Below, piece after piece: positions 1 to 8,188 of a DNA stretch of 52,584 bases. The position numbers and the translations under genes were made by a program. The stretch's first letter is position 1. Every line of letters starts with the position of its first letter. The notes beneath the pieces are model-generated. The model ran no database searches, was not told the origin of the DNA, and saw only the letters and a list, made by a program, of their open reading frames with translations. Source of the DNA: Nitrospira japonica (lineage in GTDB: Bacteria; Nitrospirota; Thermodesulfovibrionia; Thermodesulfovibrionales; DYHX01); assembly GCA_020723925.1 (NCBI GenBank), contig DYHX01000003.1, positions 1 to 52,584 on the forward strand. Reading direction: 5' to 3'.

Positions 1-37
1 TAATCTCTGAGGCACTTACGATTGCCATATTAATTAT

Positions 38-91
38 CTGTCGATTATAAAAATTTTGAGACAGCCTTTCCTATATCTATTTTTCGGTTCT
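38..91 (+). repeat. dispersed repeat, copy 1
   Basis: This stretch shares an ordered set of blocks with two other places in the window (14358-14445 on the minus strand and 14527-14593 on the plus strand). The blocks are CTGTCGATT, TAAAAATT, a CCT-rich middle and TCTATTTTTCGG. The middle is shorter and more diverged here than in the other two. It lies in what would be the 5' leader of the leftward promoter at 104-132. Its function is unknown; it could be a decayed mobile repeat or a conserved leader or operator element. Confidence 0.5.
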
Positions 92-103
92 ATTTCGTTG
101 TGT

Positions 104-132
104 ATTATACCCTTGCTAAAATGGATTGACAA
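104..132 (-). promoter_or_regulatory. sigma-70 promoter reading off the left edge
   Basis: Read on the minus strand this is TTGTCA (127-132), 17 bases, then a perfect TATAAT (104-109). Transcription would start near base 97 and run leftward out of the window, so the controlled gene is not visible. It lies downstream of htpX and on the same strand, so it probably marks the start of a separate unit. Confidence 0.6.
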
Positions 133-170
133 GGGAGGATGGTTTGTTAAATAGAGAGAATCAGGCCTTC

Positions 171-1067
171 TTAAGGCTTGTAGTCCGGGTATTGCGACTC
201 CTGCAGTGCCTTAATCCTGTCATCAAGATCAGGGTGTGTTGCGAACAGCGCTGCTATGCCGCGCCTCTTAGAGCCTGAAATCCCAAACGCTGCTATCTTG
301 TCAGGCAGATGGGGTTGTCGTATTGAGGCCTTTAGCCCCTCCAGAGCGCCAATCATAGGTTTTTTGCCGACCATATCTGCGGCTCCGCTGTCAGCCCTGT
401 ATTCACGCCTGCGTGAAAACCAGAAGACAATAATAGATGCCAATATGGCCAACATAATTTCCGCTATAATCGTTGTTATCCAAAAGCCAATTCCGTGACC
501 CCTCTCGTTTTTCAATATAACCCTGTCAACTACATAACCAATAACACGGGATAGGAAGATTACAAAAGTATTCACCACACCCTGAATAAGTGCAAGTGTT
601 ATCATATCTCCATTGGCTATATGTGCTACCTCATGGGCCAGTACGGCGCGACTCTGTTGCCTGTCCATGCGGCGTAATAATCCTGAAGACACTGCAACTA
701 ACGCATTGTTCCTTCGCATGCCAGTAGCAAAGGCATTCATGTCGTCGGCTAGGTATATGGCAACTTCTGGAGTTCCGATACGAGACTGTTTCGCTAAGTC
801 TGATACTGTTCTGACAAGCCATGCCTCTGTTTCGTTGCCCGGAGAACTTATTGCTTTTGCACCAGTGAGTCTTTTTGCTGTCCACTTCGACAGTGCAAGG
901 CTTATGAATGCCCCGCCCATGCCGAATATAGCAGCAAAGATAAGCAATGACTGGTAATTTATTCCGTAGGGAGTTAAATATGGTTCTACCCCGAGTATTC
1001 TAAGTGTAGTGCTTAGTACTATCAAAATTGCTATGTTTGTAATTAGAAAATAAAATACTCTGCGCAT
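171..1067 (-). CDS. htpX: HtpX family membrane zinc metalloprotease
   Basis: A membrane-bound M48 protease that degrades misfolded membrane proteins alongside FtsH. The 298 residues match the family's usual length (about 290). Two hydrophobic N-terminal helices (about 5-25 and 40-60) are followed by the zinc motif HEVAH (H145, E146, H149). A second helical pair (about 160-180 and 195-218) precedes the third ligand, E222, in REYRAD. A strong AGGAGG ribosome site lies just upstream of the ATG. The gene follows the UPF0182 gene by 31 bases on the same strand, so the two are probably co-transcribed. No missing catalytic residue was seen. Its product is expected in the cytoplasmic membrane with the active site facing the cytosol. 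Confidence 0.95.
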   Translation of the reverse strand: MRRVFYFLITNIAILIVLSTTLRILGVEPYLTPYGINYQSLLIFAAIFGMGGAFISLALSKWTAKRLTGAKAISSPGNETEAWLVRTVSDLAKQSRIGTPEVAIYLADDMNAFATGMRRNNALVAVSSGLLRRMDRQQSRAVLAHEVAHIANGDMITLALIQGVVNTFVIFLSRVIGYVVDRVILKNERGHGIGFWITTIIAEIMLAILASIIVFWFSRRREYRADSGAADMVGKKPMIGALEGLKASIRQPHLPDKIAAFGISGSKRRGIAALFATHPDLDDRIKALQESQYPDYKP

Positions 1068-1098
1068 TTTAACCTCCTTATCCTTACATTCATTGCTC

Positions 1099-3783
1099 TT
1101 ATTTTGCCATCTTTTTCAGTATCTGTTCAAGTTTTTTCAGTTGTTCACCGTAACCTGCCCAATCTCCCTGTCTCTGAAGTTCGTTTGCCCTTTCGAATGC
1201 CCGCACAGCCTCTTTTGCAAGTTCATCAATAGAGACCCTGACATCTTCGATTAATTTTCCTTTAGTCGGCAAAACCTTTCTACCTCCGAATAACCTCTGA
1301 AGACCGAGTTCAAGGTTTTCCTCCATAACAACATCGTTTTCATAGGCAACAATGACCCTTCTAAGTTCTGGAAGCCCACCCTTGTCTACCGCAGCCAGAT
1401 ACAAGGGCTGAACATATAAGAGGGAGCTTTCAATTGGGATAACAAGAAGGCTTCCCCTTATGACCTGTGAACCCCCCTGGCCCCACAGGGTGAGTTGTTG
1501 AGATATATATGAATCCTGGTCTATACGGGCATCGATCTGTCTTGGTCCGAATACGAGTCTGTCCCTTGGAAAGGTATATGCGATCAATTTGCCATAGTTT
1601 GGTTCGTCACACCTCGCTGAAAGCCATGCTGCTAAATTGTCCCTTTTGGAAGGTGTGTAGGGTAAAAGTAAAATGTATTCTTCTTTTTTCTCTTCTGGAA
1701 GTTTCATCATGGTGTAGTATGGCTCCATGGGCTTATCACCGTAAACAGGTATCTCCCATAGGTCTTCTTTATTGTAAAAAACCTTCGGATCGGTCATGTG
1801 GTAAATCGAAAACATTTTTGCCTGCACCTGAAGAAACCCTTGCGGGTATCTGATATGTTTCCTCAGGTCATCCTGCATTTTTGACATGGGTTTGAAAAGA
1901 TCAGGGAAGATAGCATTATAGACCCTGACCACCATATCATCAGAGTCACTTATGTAGAAATTAACGGACCCATTGTAAGCATCAACTATAACCTTCACAG
2001 AATTCCTCATATAATTGATATTTCTGTTTAATGGCTTTGAATAAGGAACTCTGTTAGATACGGTATAGGCATCTACAATCCAGAACAACCTTCCATCTTC
2101 AGAGACAACAATGTAAGGGTCTGTATCATATACAAGGAACGGAGCAATGAGACGCACCCTATCTAAAATATTCCTGTTGTATAATATCCTGCTTTCGGGA
2201 GTAATGTCAGATGAAAGGACGATCTTGCCTGTATTAAACTTCATTGCAAACACCGCTTTCTTGATTAAAGATGATAACTTTACCCCTCCATCGCCTTTAT
2301 ATGAAGTGTAGACATTCCCTTCAGATGTCGGATAACTGAACTCAGGCACCTTTGTCTTTACAATTACATAATCACTCGAAAGCTCGCCAAAATATATCTC
2401 GGGCCTTGTTATCTTTATGTCTGCAGAGGAGACAGGGGGTATGTCTTTGATGATGAATTCAGGCAGACCTTCCCTGGTGATCCTGCTCACAGGGCCCATG
2501 GTGATGCCGTTACCGTGGGTGAAGACCATCTTCTCATTAATCCACGATTTACCTGGCAGGTCGTTGTAAGAGAGTTCCCTCGGAGACATCATGACCTGCA
2601 TATATTCGCCGTTGACTGCATATCGGTCATTGTCAACACCTGTAAATTTATAGTATGTCCTTATCTGCTGGAGCTGGCTGTACGTCCTGAGGAGAGGCGA
2701 GTCATCCCACAACCTGATGTTCTTAATAGTAGCATTGTTTCTTTCAATATCTTTAGCTGTCAGATTGTATGAAACATCAAACGGCCTGACCTCTATCCTT
2801 TCGAGGTCATAACCAACCCTGGTAAATTTAATACCGTGCTCTATGAATGGCCTCTCAAGGGCAAGTTCATTAGGTGCGACCTTAAGATTCTGGAGCAAAG
2901 ATGGATAAACCATAAGGCCGACCACATAGACCAGTGCTGTAAAACCTATCGGGAAAAATGCTATTTTCCATGACCCTCTGAAAAGTCCTGCAATGAAAAG
3001 AACACCGGTTATTAATGTAAGGATAATCAGCAATCTTAATGCAAGGAGTTTAGCATGAATGTCCGTGTATCCAGCCCCAAAGATTACACCATGTGCCGAG
3101 AATAATAGATTAAATTTATCGAGATAAAAACCAAAGGCTATATTCAGAATAAATAACCCTGCAAGAATTCTGATATGCCTTTTGACCCTTCCATCGATGG
3201 ATATATTGTTCTCCCTTGCGGTTATACCTCCCCTGAGAAGATAGTTAGCGGCCACGATGAAAAGCGCTGCCATAATGGTGAGACCTGCAAAACCTTTGAT
3301 GGATTCAATCAGGGGGAGTTCAAATAGATAAAAACCAATGTCCTTACTGAAGATAGGGTCACTTATACCTACATCCATGCGGTTCTGGAAGGTCAAGACC
3401 TCTTTCCATATAGAGCTGCCCCAGATGCCGGCAAAAAGTCCTGTCAGAATTCCTGCCAATATAGTCAGAGGTTTAACCACCTTATTTAATCCCCCTGTAT
3501 TCAGAGAGATTCTTGTTTGCTCTATGAAAAGCAGGTCGATCGATGGAAAATTAATTCTGTTTGCGACAATCACATTGGTTAATATAAAGGCAAGAGAAGA
3601 TAGACCGAATGCTAAGCCTACCAGAACCCTGGTCGAAAGAACCTTTGTGAAGACGTCTGGATAATTGACCTCATTGAAGAAGAGCCAGTTTGTGTATAAA
3701 TTGATTATTGTTACACTCCCAAATACGATAAGAAAAATTAAAGCGGCTAAAATAAGAATAAATGTCCTGTTCCTCTTCATCAT
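1099..3783 (-). CDS. UPF0182 family large membrane protein
   Basis: Recognised as UPF0182 (COG1615) by its length of 894 residues and its layout. About seven transmembrane helices occupy residues 1-310, starting right after the basic MMKRNR. A long soluble domain follows, with family-typical stretches such as VNGEYMQVMMSPREL and HGNGITMGPV. A charged coiled tail (about 855-894) ends the protein. No enzymatic motif is evident and the family's function is unknown. The start has a GAGGAGG ribosome site; two adjacent ATGs are possible. The gene is probably first in an operon with htpX, which would suggest a role in envelope maintenance, but that is inference only. Confidence 0.9.
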   Translation of the reverse strand: MMKRNRTFILILAALIFLIVFGSVTIINLYTNWLFFNEVNYPDVFTKVLSTRVLVGLAFGLSSLAFILTNVIVANRINFPSIDLLFIEQTRISLNTGGLNKVVKPLTILAGILTGLFAGIWGSSIWKEVLTFQNRMDVGISDPIFSKDIGFYLFELPLIESIKGFAGLTIMAALFIVAANYLLRGGITARENNISIDGRVKRHIRILAGLFILNIAFGFYLDKFNLLFSAHGVIFGAGYTDIHAKLLALRLLIILTLITGVLFIAGLFRGSWKIAFFPIGFTALVYVVGLMVYPSLLQNLKVAPNELALERPFIEHGIKFTRVGYDLERIEVRPFDVSYNLTAKDIERNNATIKNIRLWDDSPLLRTYSQLQQIRTYYKFTGVDNDRYAVNGEYMQVMMSPRELSYNDLPGKSWINEKMVFTHGNGITMGPVSRITREGLPEFIIKDIPPVSSADIKITRPEIYFGELSSDYVIVKTKVPEFSYPTSEGNVYTSYKGDGGVKLSSLIKKAVFAMKFNTGKIVLSSDITPESRILYNRNILDRVRLIAPFLVYDTDPYIVVSEDGRLFWIVDAYTVSNRVPYSKPLNRNINYMRNSVKVIVDAYNGSVNFYISDSDDMVVRVYNAIFPDLFKPMSKMQDDLRKHIRYPQGFLQVQAKMFSIYHMTDPKVFYNKEDLWEIPVYGDKPMEPYYTMMKLPEEKKEEYILLLPYTPSKRDNLAAWLSARCDEPNYGKLIAYTFPRDRLVFGPRQIDARIDQDSYISQQLTLWGQGGSQVIRGSLLVIPIESSLLYVQPLYLAAVDKGGLPELRRVIVAYENDVVMEENLELGLQRLFGGRKVLPTKGKLIEDVRVSIDELAKEAVRAFERANELQRQGDWAGYGEQLKKLEQILKKMAK

Positions 3784-3825
3784 CTCTAAACCTCCTCTCG
3801 ATTTTAAATGGATAGCGAGCGTATT

Positions 3826-3915
3826 CCCCGCAGCTTGCTGCGGGGTTTAGCAAGCGAATATAAAAATAATAATTCCTTGCATTAAGATTCCCTGTAGCAA
3901 GCTACGGGGAATCTT
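3826..3915. repeat. pair of related GC-rich hairpin repeats
   Basis: Two hairpins of one family lie in the divergent intergenic region. The first (3826-3845) pairs CCCCGCAG with CTGCGGGG around a four-base loop. The second (3884-3915) pairs 15-base arms starting AAGATTCCCTGTAGC around a two-base loop, with a single mismatch. Both share the core ATTCCC(C)G-YAGC followed by its complement. Each could act as a transcription terminator or processing site, but neither is followed by a clear T-run, so a dispersed palindromic repeat is more likely. Confidence 0.7.
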
Positions 3916-3998
3916 CAATTACAGGGTAAAAATTACTGGTCAAACCATTATATATATCCAGGGTGATAATAACAACCGTATTTAGTATAATTATAACT

Positions 3999-4646
3999 AT
4001 GAATGGATATTCTTTAGAGCATTTGATAACTGCAGTTGTAGCTGGACAAAATGACAGAGCTGTATCTATTGCGGAGGTATTACTTAAAAACGGCACAAGC
4101 CCCGAATCATTAATACAGGATGGACTGACTGTGGCGCTCCGCTCCCTCGATGCTAAGTGCACCGCTGAGGAGTTTAATCTCTTAGAGATAATGCTTGCAG
4201 GCAGGGCGATGATGACAGTCATGGACAATGTCATTGCAACACACCTTTTGAGCAGCTCTACAATTGAGCCTGTCCCTGAAAAGACAATTATTATAGGCAC
4301 AATAAAAGGAGACATCCATGAGCTTGGCAAAAATGTAGTAAAGATGATGCTTAAGGCTCAGGGGCTCAGGGTTATAGACATTGGCAAAGATGCAAGCCCT
4401 GAGAGCTTTGTCAAGGCTGCAATGTTAGAAAGTGCAAGATTTATCGGCGTAAGCAGCCTGATCACATTGACAATGCCATTTATAAGAGAGATAAGACCGC
4501 TGTTGAACGATACAGGGCTTGATAATGTAAAAATACTTGCTGGAGGGGCTGCAATACAGCAGGCATCTCCCTCGGACCTCAATGTTGATTTTGTCGCTCA
4601 GGACGTATTTGATGCCGTACACTACCTAAATGGGCTCACCTCATGA
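3999..4646 (+). CDS. corrinoid (cobalamin-binding) methyl-carrier protein
   Basis: A methyl carrier of the MtaC/MtbC/MttC type, 215 residues. The N-terminal helical cap (about 1-85, including AEEFNLLEIMLAGRAM) is followed by a B12-binding Rossmann domain. The lower-axial-ligand signature DIHELGKNVV, in which His binds cobalt, lies around residue 105, and the GG turn (AGGAAI) is near residue 185. The ATG at 3999 is preferred over one 36 bases upstream because homologs begin near here. It has no ribosome site and a TATAAT-like box (3986-3991) lies only seven bases upstream, so the message could be leaderless. The gene overlaps the next by four bases (ATGA). The substrate is unknown because no dedicated substrate methyltransferase lies beside it. 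Confidence 0.9.
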   Translation: MNGYSLEHLITAVVAGQNDRAVSIAEVLLKNGTSPESLIQDGLTVALRSLDAKCTAEEFNLLEIMLAGRAMMTVMDNVIATHLLSSSTIEPVPEKTIIIGTIKGDIHELGKNVVKMMLKAQGLRVIDIGKDASPESFVKAAMLESARFIGVSSLITLTMPFIREIRPLLNDTGLDNVKILAGGAAIQQASPSDLNVDFVAQDVFDAVHYLNGLTS

Positions 4647-5653
4647 CATCATATGAACGAGTATTAAACACTATAGAAGGTAAAGGCATTGACAGGGTCT
4701 CCGCAGCTCCGGAGATATTTGGCCTTTCAGCAAGGATAAATGGGTACACTATAAAACAGTATGTGACAGACGCACAAACACTCGCTTTATGTCAGATTAA
4801 AAGCCAACAGGTGTTTGGTTGCGATATTGTATTTGCCTTTGCTGATACAGCGCTGGAGGCTGAGGCAGTTGGATGCAGGCTTTACTATCCTGATAATGCA
4901 TATCCCTATATCGTTGATCATATCATTAAAACCTCAAAAGACATCGATAAGCTTAAAATACCAGACCCGTTCAGAGACGGCAGAATGCCATTAGTAGTTG
5001 AGGCATGCCGCTCAATGCATAATGAGCTAAAAGACGACTGTGTGGTAACAGCATGTGTGCCTGGTCCTATAAGCCTTGCAGCCCAACTCTCAGGGCTTGA
5101 GACATTTATGTTTTTGATAGCAGACGACTTAGACTCTGTGGAAAAAATACTTAATTTTTCAGAGGATGTGATAATGCGTTATGCAGAGGCACTTTTAAAG
5201 TCAGGTGCGCACTCTATAATGCTTTTTGACCCTGTCGCATCCCCGGCAGTTGTGCCGCCCTCTGTGTTTAAAGATCTGGAAGCCCCTCGTTTAAAACGGA
5301 TGACCGATGCACTCAGGGCGATGGGGTCAAAGTTCCTGTGGTTAAGCATTGCAGGGGCTACTCAAAAAATACTCCCGCTTTTTTCAGGTATAGGGATTGA
5401 CCTTGCTACCGTAGACTATGTAGTGCCTATATCTGATGCCATACGCCTCACCGAAGGTGTAATTATAAACGGCAATATAAAACCGCTGTCCTTTGTCACT
5501 GCCCAACCAGATGAGATAAAACAGATTGCCATTAACTGCTTAAATGAGGCAAAGGGCAGATTTATATTAGGCTCTGGGTGCGAAATGCCTCTTGAGTCGA
5601 AACCTGAGAACATAGGAGCGCTAATAGATGCGGCAGTTTCATCGCCCCTTTAA
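4643..5653 (+). CDS. UroD-fold corrinoid methyltransferase-like protein lacking the zinc HxC
   Basis: A uroporphyrinogen-decarboxylase-fold protein of the MtaA/MtbA/CmuA group, 336 residues. Family blocks are visible: FDPVASPAVV (about 195-204), then LWLSIAGAT, NGNIKPLSF and GSGCEMPLESKPENI near the end. In the MtaA/MtbA group the zinc that activates the methyl-accepting thiol is held by HxC in an HICG motif and by a later Cys. Here HICG is replaced by SIAG, so both His and Cys are absent, while the late Cys (GSGCE) remains. Transfer to a zinc-bound thiol therefore looks unlikely. It may instead move methyl groups between a donor and the adjacent corrinoid protein. Its start overlaps the corrinoid gene (ATGA), and its end overlaps the DUF1638 gene by 26 bases. 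Confidence 0.82.
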   Translation: MTSYERVLNTIEGKGIDRVSAAPEIFGLSARINGYTIKQYVTDAQTLALCQIKSQQVFGCDIVFAFADTALEAEAVGCRLYYPDNAYPYIVDHIIKTSKDIDKLKIPDPFRDGRMPLVVEACRSMHNELKDDCVVTACVPGPISLAAQLSGLETFMFLIADDLDSVEKILNFSEDVIMRYAEALLKSGAHSIMLFDPVASPAVVPPSVFKDLEAPRLKRMTDALRAMGSKFLWLSIAGATQKILPLFSGIGIDLATVDYVVPISDAIRLTEGVIINGNIKPLSFVTAQPDEIKQIAINCLNEAKGRFILGSGCEMPLESKPENIGALIDAAVSSPL

Positions 5654-6314
5654 GCTTGTAGCCTGTGAGGTATTTAAAAAAGATATCCTCAGAATACAGC
5701 ACAGGTTTAATTTGACATCACAGTATGATACGCTTTTTCTAGCTTTTGGATACCACAGAAATCCAAAAGAACTATCAAAAAAACTGCAAGAGATTATTGA
5801 TAAATGCACAGATTATGAGTATACCATCCTTTCATACGGCTGCTGCGGAGGCGGTGCTATGGGCTTTGAGGTAAAAGAGACTCCGGTTGTGATACCAAGA
5901 GTCCATGACTGCTTTGATATTTTTTTAGGCAGACAAAAACGGACAGCACTTTTTAGAGAAGAGCCCGGGACTTACTTTCTATCGGATGGATGGGTCGCAT
6001 CAGACGGCACCCCATTTGAAAAGCTGAATAACAATAAAAGCAACTTAACTGTTGGCCTTGAAGACAATAATCTTATAACTCTGGCTTACAGCGGCTATAA
6101 AAGGCTGGTCTTTATCAGGACAGGCTCTGAATTAGATATAACCAATAGCCGAGTAAGGCTCTCCGCATCCATGATGGGATGGGATATGGTTGAAATAAAC
6201 TCAGACATGTCTGTATTACACAGACTTTTGAACTTTCAATGGGACAGTAATGATTTTTTAACGCTTAAAACTGGAGAGCGGTTTGATATACAAAGATTGA
6301 TAAAATCAGCATAA
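5628..6314 (+). CDS. DUF1638 protein
   Basis: Recognised as DUF1638 by the block YGCCGGGAMGF followed by VVIPRVHDCFDIFLG and, further on, TYFLSDGWV. The family has no assigned reaction but often travels with corrinoid methyltransferase genes. The closely spaced cysteines of YGCCGGG and the HDC motif could bind a metal or cofactor; this is inference. The protein has 228 residues and no signal peptide, so it should be cytosolic. The ATG lies 26 bases inside the preceding gene and has a GGAG ribosome site eight to nine bases upstream, which supports it. Translational coupling with the UroD-like gene is likely. Confidence 0.82.
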   Translation: MRQFHRPFKLVACEVFKKDILRIQHRFNLTSQYDTLFLAFGYHRNPKELSKKLQEIIDKCTDYEYTILSYGCCGGGAMGFEVKETPVVIPRVHDCFDIFLGRQKRTALFREEPGTYFLSDGWVASDGTPFEKLNNNKSNLTVGLEDNNLITLAYSGYKRLVFIRTGSELDITNSRVRLSASMMGWDMVEINSDMSVLHRLLNFQWDSNDFLTLKTGERFDIQRLIKSA

Positions 6315-6355
6315 GCCTTCGGTGCATAAAAAAATATGTAGGGGTTTATTTAAGC

Positions 6356-8188
6356 ATGAAAGACAAACACTTAAAGATTACCATACAGCCTGGCAATAAA
6401 AGAATTACCGTGCCTAAAGGTTCAAACCTTTTAAGCGTGCTCACCTTCGCCGGGGTAACTATCCCAACCCTTTGCAATCACAATGGCTCATGCGGTAAGT
6501 GCAGGGTTATATTAAGAACAGTGGCAGATGAGCCGTCAGATGTTGAACGCTTCTCCCTTGGCGAGGCATTAATAAGCGAAGGTTACAGACTTGCCTGTAA
6601 GACAATCATTTTTAATGACTGTGAAGTCGTTATCCCGCAGGAAAGCGTAGAGAATATGTTTGAACCTTCTTACACGGGTGAAGAGATTAGCCAGATATCA
6701 GAAATGCCTTATGCTGTAGAGCCGCATATCTTACAAAAAGAGGTCAATCTTACCAGTAGCAAAATCTTCCCTATAGACAAAAGGGTGTTGGCAGCAGTTG
6801 GTGAAAACTATAGCATCAGACCATCACTTATCTATCACCTAAAAGAAAAGGCATCAGGGCATTCATGGGCTGTGCTTAACAAAAGCCGTAGAGAGGTCAC
6901 TGATATTATAAAAAAACCCACTGCTGTATTAGCAGCCTTAGATATTGGAACAACAACTATAGCAGGGTATTTATTTGATGTAGCAGGGGGGAAACTGCTA
7001 AGCGCATCTACCATCTTTAACCCTACAACTGTATTTGGCGGAGATGTGATAAGCCGCCTTACATTTGCAGCGACTAACCCTGACGGCACAGCAAGGCTTC
7101 ACAGAAGTCTCTTAGAAGGGGTAAGGAACATATTACAGATACTTTGCAAGCGTGCAGAGCGTCAATCAAAAGATATATACCAGATTGCTGTGTGCGGCAA
7201 CACCATAATGCAGCATATATTCATAGGTATTGATGCCTCATGCATGGGTATTGCCCCATATGAGCCAACCATAACCAATCTATACAACATAAGACTGCGG
7301 CATATAAAAGACTACAAGGCATTGGGGCTTAATCAAGATATAGATGTCTTGATAATGCCGGCGGTAAGCGCATTTATAGGGGGCGATGCTGTTGCTTGCG
7401 CCCTTGCTGTAAGCCTGCACAAGAAAGATAGACCATCCCTTATTATAGATTTAGGCACTAATGGAGAGATGCTTTTAGGGCACAAAAAAGGTATATGGGC
7501 TGCATCAGCAAGCGCAGGGCCTGCCTTTGAAGGATATAGTCTAAGTTCAGGCATGCGTGCGGGGATTGGCGCAATAGAATATGTGGCGATAAACAATCAT
7601 CTGAGCGTCAAATACCGTGTAATAGGGGGGGGAGCACCTGTAGGCTTATGCGGCTCAGGGGCGATTTCAACAATGGCCCACCTTGTAGGCTATGGTTTTA
7701 TCACTGAAAAAGGTCATTTAAAGGCTTCTCAACAGTCTCAGCGTTTTACAGACGGAGGGTTTGTCATTGCCTCTGCAGAAGAGACATCAACGGGTAGACC
7801 AATAACATTCACCCGTAAGGACGTAGAGGCGCTTCAGTCAGCAAAGGCTGCATTTGCATGCGGCATCTCATATCTGATAAAGGCTGCAGACATCAGCCCT
7901 GAGGATATAGAAAATGTCTATCTTGCAGGCGCATTCGGAAACAGGATTGAAGTTGACGACCTCAAGGTCATAGGGCTCATACCGTCAGACATCAAGGCAG
8001 CAACTTCGTATATAGGCAATGCAGCAGGGATTGGCGTATCTATGGCGCTGCTGTCAGACACCGCGCAAAGCGACGCTCAAGCTATTGCAGATATGACAAA
8101 ACATATAAACCTCGGCGCTTCATTACAGTTTGAGGATGAATTCGTCAACGCCCTTTTCTTCAAAAATTCAGGATGCTATGGAAGGTAA
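6356..8188 (+). CDS. RACo-type reductive activator of corrinoid proteins
   Basis: ATP-dependent activator that re-reduces inactive Co(II) corrinoid to Co(I), 610 residues. The N-terminal [2Fe-2S] ferredoxin domain has C40, C46, C49 and C81 (CNHNGSCGKC ... ACK). A linker of about 100 residues leads to an ASKHA ATPase-fold domain (DUF4445). That domain has phosphate loops LDIGTTTIAG (about 195) and IDLGTNGEM (about 362), and the late block LAGAFGNRIEVDD (about 523). This plant-type [2Fe-2S] layout is that of RACo, whereas methanogen RamA carries two [4Fe-4S] clusters at its C-terminus. The obvious partner is the corrinoid protein at 3999-4646, though the CFeSP of the acs operon could also be a client. 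The stop overlaps the start of the kinase gene. Confidence 0.92.
   Translation: MKDKHLKITIQPGNKRITVPKGSNLLSVLTFAGVTIPTLCNHNGSCGKCRVILRTVADEPSDVERFSLGEALISEGYRLACKTIIFNDCEVVIPQESVENMFEPSYTGEEISQISEMPYAVEPHILQKEVNLTSSKIFPIDKRVLAAVGENYSIRPSLIYHLKEKASGHSWAVLNKSRREVTDIIKKPTAVLAALDIGTTTIAGYLFDVAGGKLLSASTIFNPTTVFGGDVISRLTFAATNPDGTARLHRSLLEGVRNILQILCKRAERQSKDIYQIAVCGNTIMQHIFIGIDASCMGIAPYEPTITNLYNIRLRHIKDYKALGLNQDIDVLIMPAVSAFIGGDAVACALAVSLHKKDRPSLIIDLGTNGEMLLGHKKGIWAASASAGPAFEGYSLSSGMRAGIGAIEYVAINNHLSVKYRVIGGGAPVGLCGSGAISTMAHLVGYGFITEKGHLKASQQSQRFTDGGFVIASAEETSTGRPITFTRKDVEALQSAKAAFACGISYLIKAADISPEDIENVYLAGAFGNRIEVDDLKVIGLIPSDIKAATSYIGNAAGIGVSMALLSDTAQSDAQAIADMTKHINLGASLQFEDEFVNALFFKNSGCYGR

Noticed and set aside
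3826-3845. rho-independent terminator
   Set aside because: The GC hairpin is strong but neither side has a run of Ts long enough; a second copy of the same family nearby indicates a repeat element.
3784-3998. cobalamin riboswitch before the corrinoid operon
   Set aside because: The region was examined for a B12 box and a multi-helix fold; only two simple palindromic hairpins and an AT-rich stretch were found.
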